Translations under genes and position numbers: made by a program
Assembly (NCBI GenBank): GCA_023428695.1
Contig: JAEYWY010000002.1
Location: 62,001 to 126,000 of the forward strand
Origin: Bacteroidota bacterium
GTDB lineage: Bacteria > Bacteroidota > Bacteroidia > Cytophagales > Cyclobacteriaceae
Reading direction: 5' to 3'
DNA length: 64,000 bases
The notes under the pieces: model-generated
Seen by the model: the letters and a program-made list of their open reading frames with translations, nothing else
Told to the model about the DNA's origin: nothing
Databases searched by the model: none
Shown here: in pieces, positions 63,103-64,000 of the stretch
How the letters are laid out: each line of letters begins with the position of its first letter
Position numbering within the stretch: the first letter of the stretch is position 1

Positions 63103-64000
63103 ATGAGTAAAAAATATAAGATCACCATACTGCCAGGCGACGGAATCGGCAAAGAAGTGACGAATTGCGGCAGAAAGGTCCTGGAACAGGTGGCAGAATG
63201 TTACGGTTTTGAGATTGCGTTCGACGAGGCTTTAATAGGCCATGAAGCAATCGAAGCCACAGGTGATCCCCTTCCGGCGGAGTCGCTTGAAAAAATGAAA
63301 AACTGCGACGCCATTCTCTTCGGTGCTGTCGGCCATCCGAAATATGATAATGATCCCACACTTCCCGTTCGTCCTGAACAGGGATTGCTTAAGATGAGGA
63401 AGGAACTCGGACTATACGCCAATCTTCGTCCCATCAAATTGTTTGACGAACTTCTAGAGGCGAGTAGTATTAAACCGGAAATCCTGAAAGGATCGGACAT
63501 ACTTTTCTTTCGCGAACTCACCGGTGATGTTTACTTCGGTGAGCGAGGCAGGAAAAACAACAACGATACGGCTTTCGACACAATGATCTATTCCAAATTC
63601 GAGGTTGAACGTATCGCGCACAAAGCATTCAAGGCTGCTCAAACCCGCCGGAAAAAAGTAACGTCGGTAGATAAGGCCAATGTGCTTGAAAGCTCACGCC
63701 TCTGGAGATCGGTTGTTCAGGATGTTGCGCGTAGCTATCCCGATGTAACTGTTGAGCACATGTTCGTAGACGCTGCTGCGATGAAGCTGATCCAGAATCC
63801 ACGCAGCTTTGATGTAGTCGTAACCGGTAACCTTTTTGGTGACATCCTGACTGACGAAGCATCGCAGATTGCCGGCTCCATGGGAATGCTTGCCTCCGCA
63901 TCCGTTGGCGATACGGTCGGGCTATATGAACCTATACACGGAAGCGCACATGACATTACGGGAATGGGTATTGCCAACCCTTTGGCATCAATCCTTTCGG
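63103..64000 (+). CDS. leuB: 3-isopropylmalate dehydrogenase, cut by window end
   Basis: The open frame from an ATG at 63103 continues to the window end, so about 299 of the expected 350-360 residues are seen. The N-terminus KYKITILPGDGIGKEV is the isopropylmalate dehydrogenase opening; others are the substrate-binding Arg in ANLRPIKLFDE and FFRELTGDVYFGERG, the catalytic Lys in VDKANVLESSRLW, and FDVVVTGNLFGDILTDEAS. Starting residues MSKKYKI fit. leuA is not in the window and may lie downstream. Confidence 0.95.
   Translation, partial: MSKKYKITILPGDGIGKEVTNCGRKVLEQVAECYGFEIAFDEALIGHEAIEATGDPLPAESLEKMKNCDAILFGAVGHPKYDNDPTLPVRPEQGLLKMRKELGLYANLRPIKLFDELLEASSIKPEILKGSDILFFRELTGDVYFGERGRKNNNDTAFDTMIYSKFEVERIAHKAFKAAQTRRKKVTSVDKANVLESSRLWRSVVQDVARSYPDVTVEHMFVDAAAMKLIQNPRSFDVVVTGNLFGDILTDEASQIAGSMGMLASASVGDTVGLYEPIHGSAHDITGMGIANPLASILS

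Overview
The window is a chromosomal segment of a Bacteroidota bacterium, most likely a soil- or freshwater-type member of the Cytophagales. The evidence is two SusC/SusD outer-membrane pairs with LamG lipoproteins, a glycoamylase-type (GH144-like) enzyme cluster, weak or absent Shine-Dalgarno sequences, DUF4199 and DUF4198 proteins, and a branched-chain amino acid cluster of the layout common in this phylum. The genus is an inference. No tRNA, rRNA, CRISPR array, phage gene or intact insertion sequence was seen.

Region 1 (1-15.7 kb) is mostly housekeeping. On the minus strand it carries a TPR/PD40 protein cut by the window edge, pabC-pabB (p-aminobenzoate), queE, folD, a small heptad-repeat coiled-coil protein, lepA and a secreted amidohydrolase. 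After a 570-bp non-coding gap come acpH-like, thiL, a small Lys-rich lipoprotein, methylmalonyl-CoA epimerase, an IscA/HesB-type protein, and a RidA / TonB-like / DUF4198 / Xaa-Pro aminopeptidase chain whose genes overlap by 4 bp or lie a few bases apart.

Region 2 (15.7-26.3 kb) is accessory. It holds an alpha-L-fucosidase with a nitrilase 3 bp behind it, surface lipoproteins with Ig/PKD-like and beta-helix repeats, an ECF sigma factor overlapping a chimeric one-TM plus beta-barrel partner, a Gfo/Idh/MocA oxidoreductase, two tandem DUF4199 membrane proteins, and a non-coding duplicated 113-bp repeat.

Region 3 (26.3-48.9 kb, all minus strand) is a polysaccharide utilisation locus. In transcription order it is susC2-susD2-double LamG lipoprotein, three GH144-type paralogs with different N-terminal modules, a GH3 beta-glucosidase, then susC1-susD1-LamG lipoprotein. 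Three GH144-type enzymes with a GH3 point to beta-1,2-glucan (sophoran) as the substrate. Just upstream lies the most unusual gene of the window, at 46934-48853: a 7TMR-DISM membrane sensor whose cytoplasmic end is a coiled coil plus the zinc-ribbon/HTH head of an IS1595-type transposase, with no DDE catalytic domain. It is probably a domesticated membrane-tethered transcription regulator, and the PUL is its obvious candidate target.

Region 4 (48.9-64 kb) has a secreted S1/P1-nuclease-like (zinc phospholipase C superfamily) protein, an aminotransferase, and then the complete isoleucine/valine pathway ilvE-ilvD-ilvB-ilvN-ilvC-ilvA, followed by a carboxypeptidase-regulatory-like protein, a NagD-type HAD phosphatase and leuC-leuD-leuB (leuB runs off the window). 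The ilv operon is preceded by a textbook ribosome-mediated attenuator: an Ile/Leu/Val-rich leader peptide, a competing antiterminator and a strong terminator. The leuC leader also has a strong hairpin and shares with the ilvE leader an identical 20-nt element just after the hairpin.
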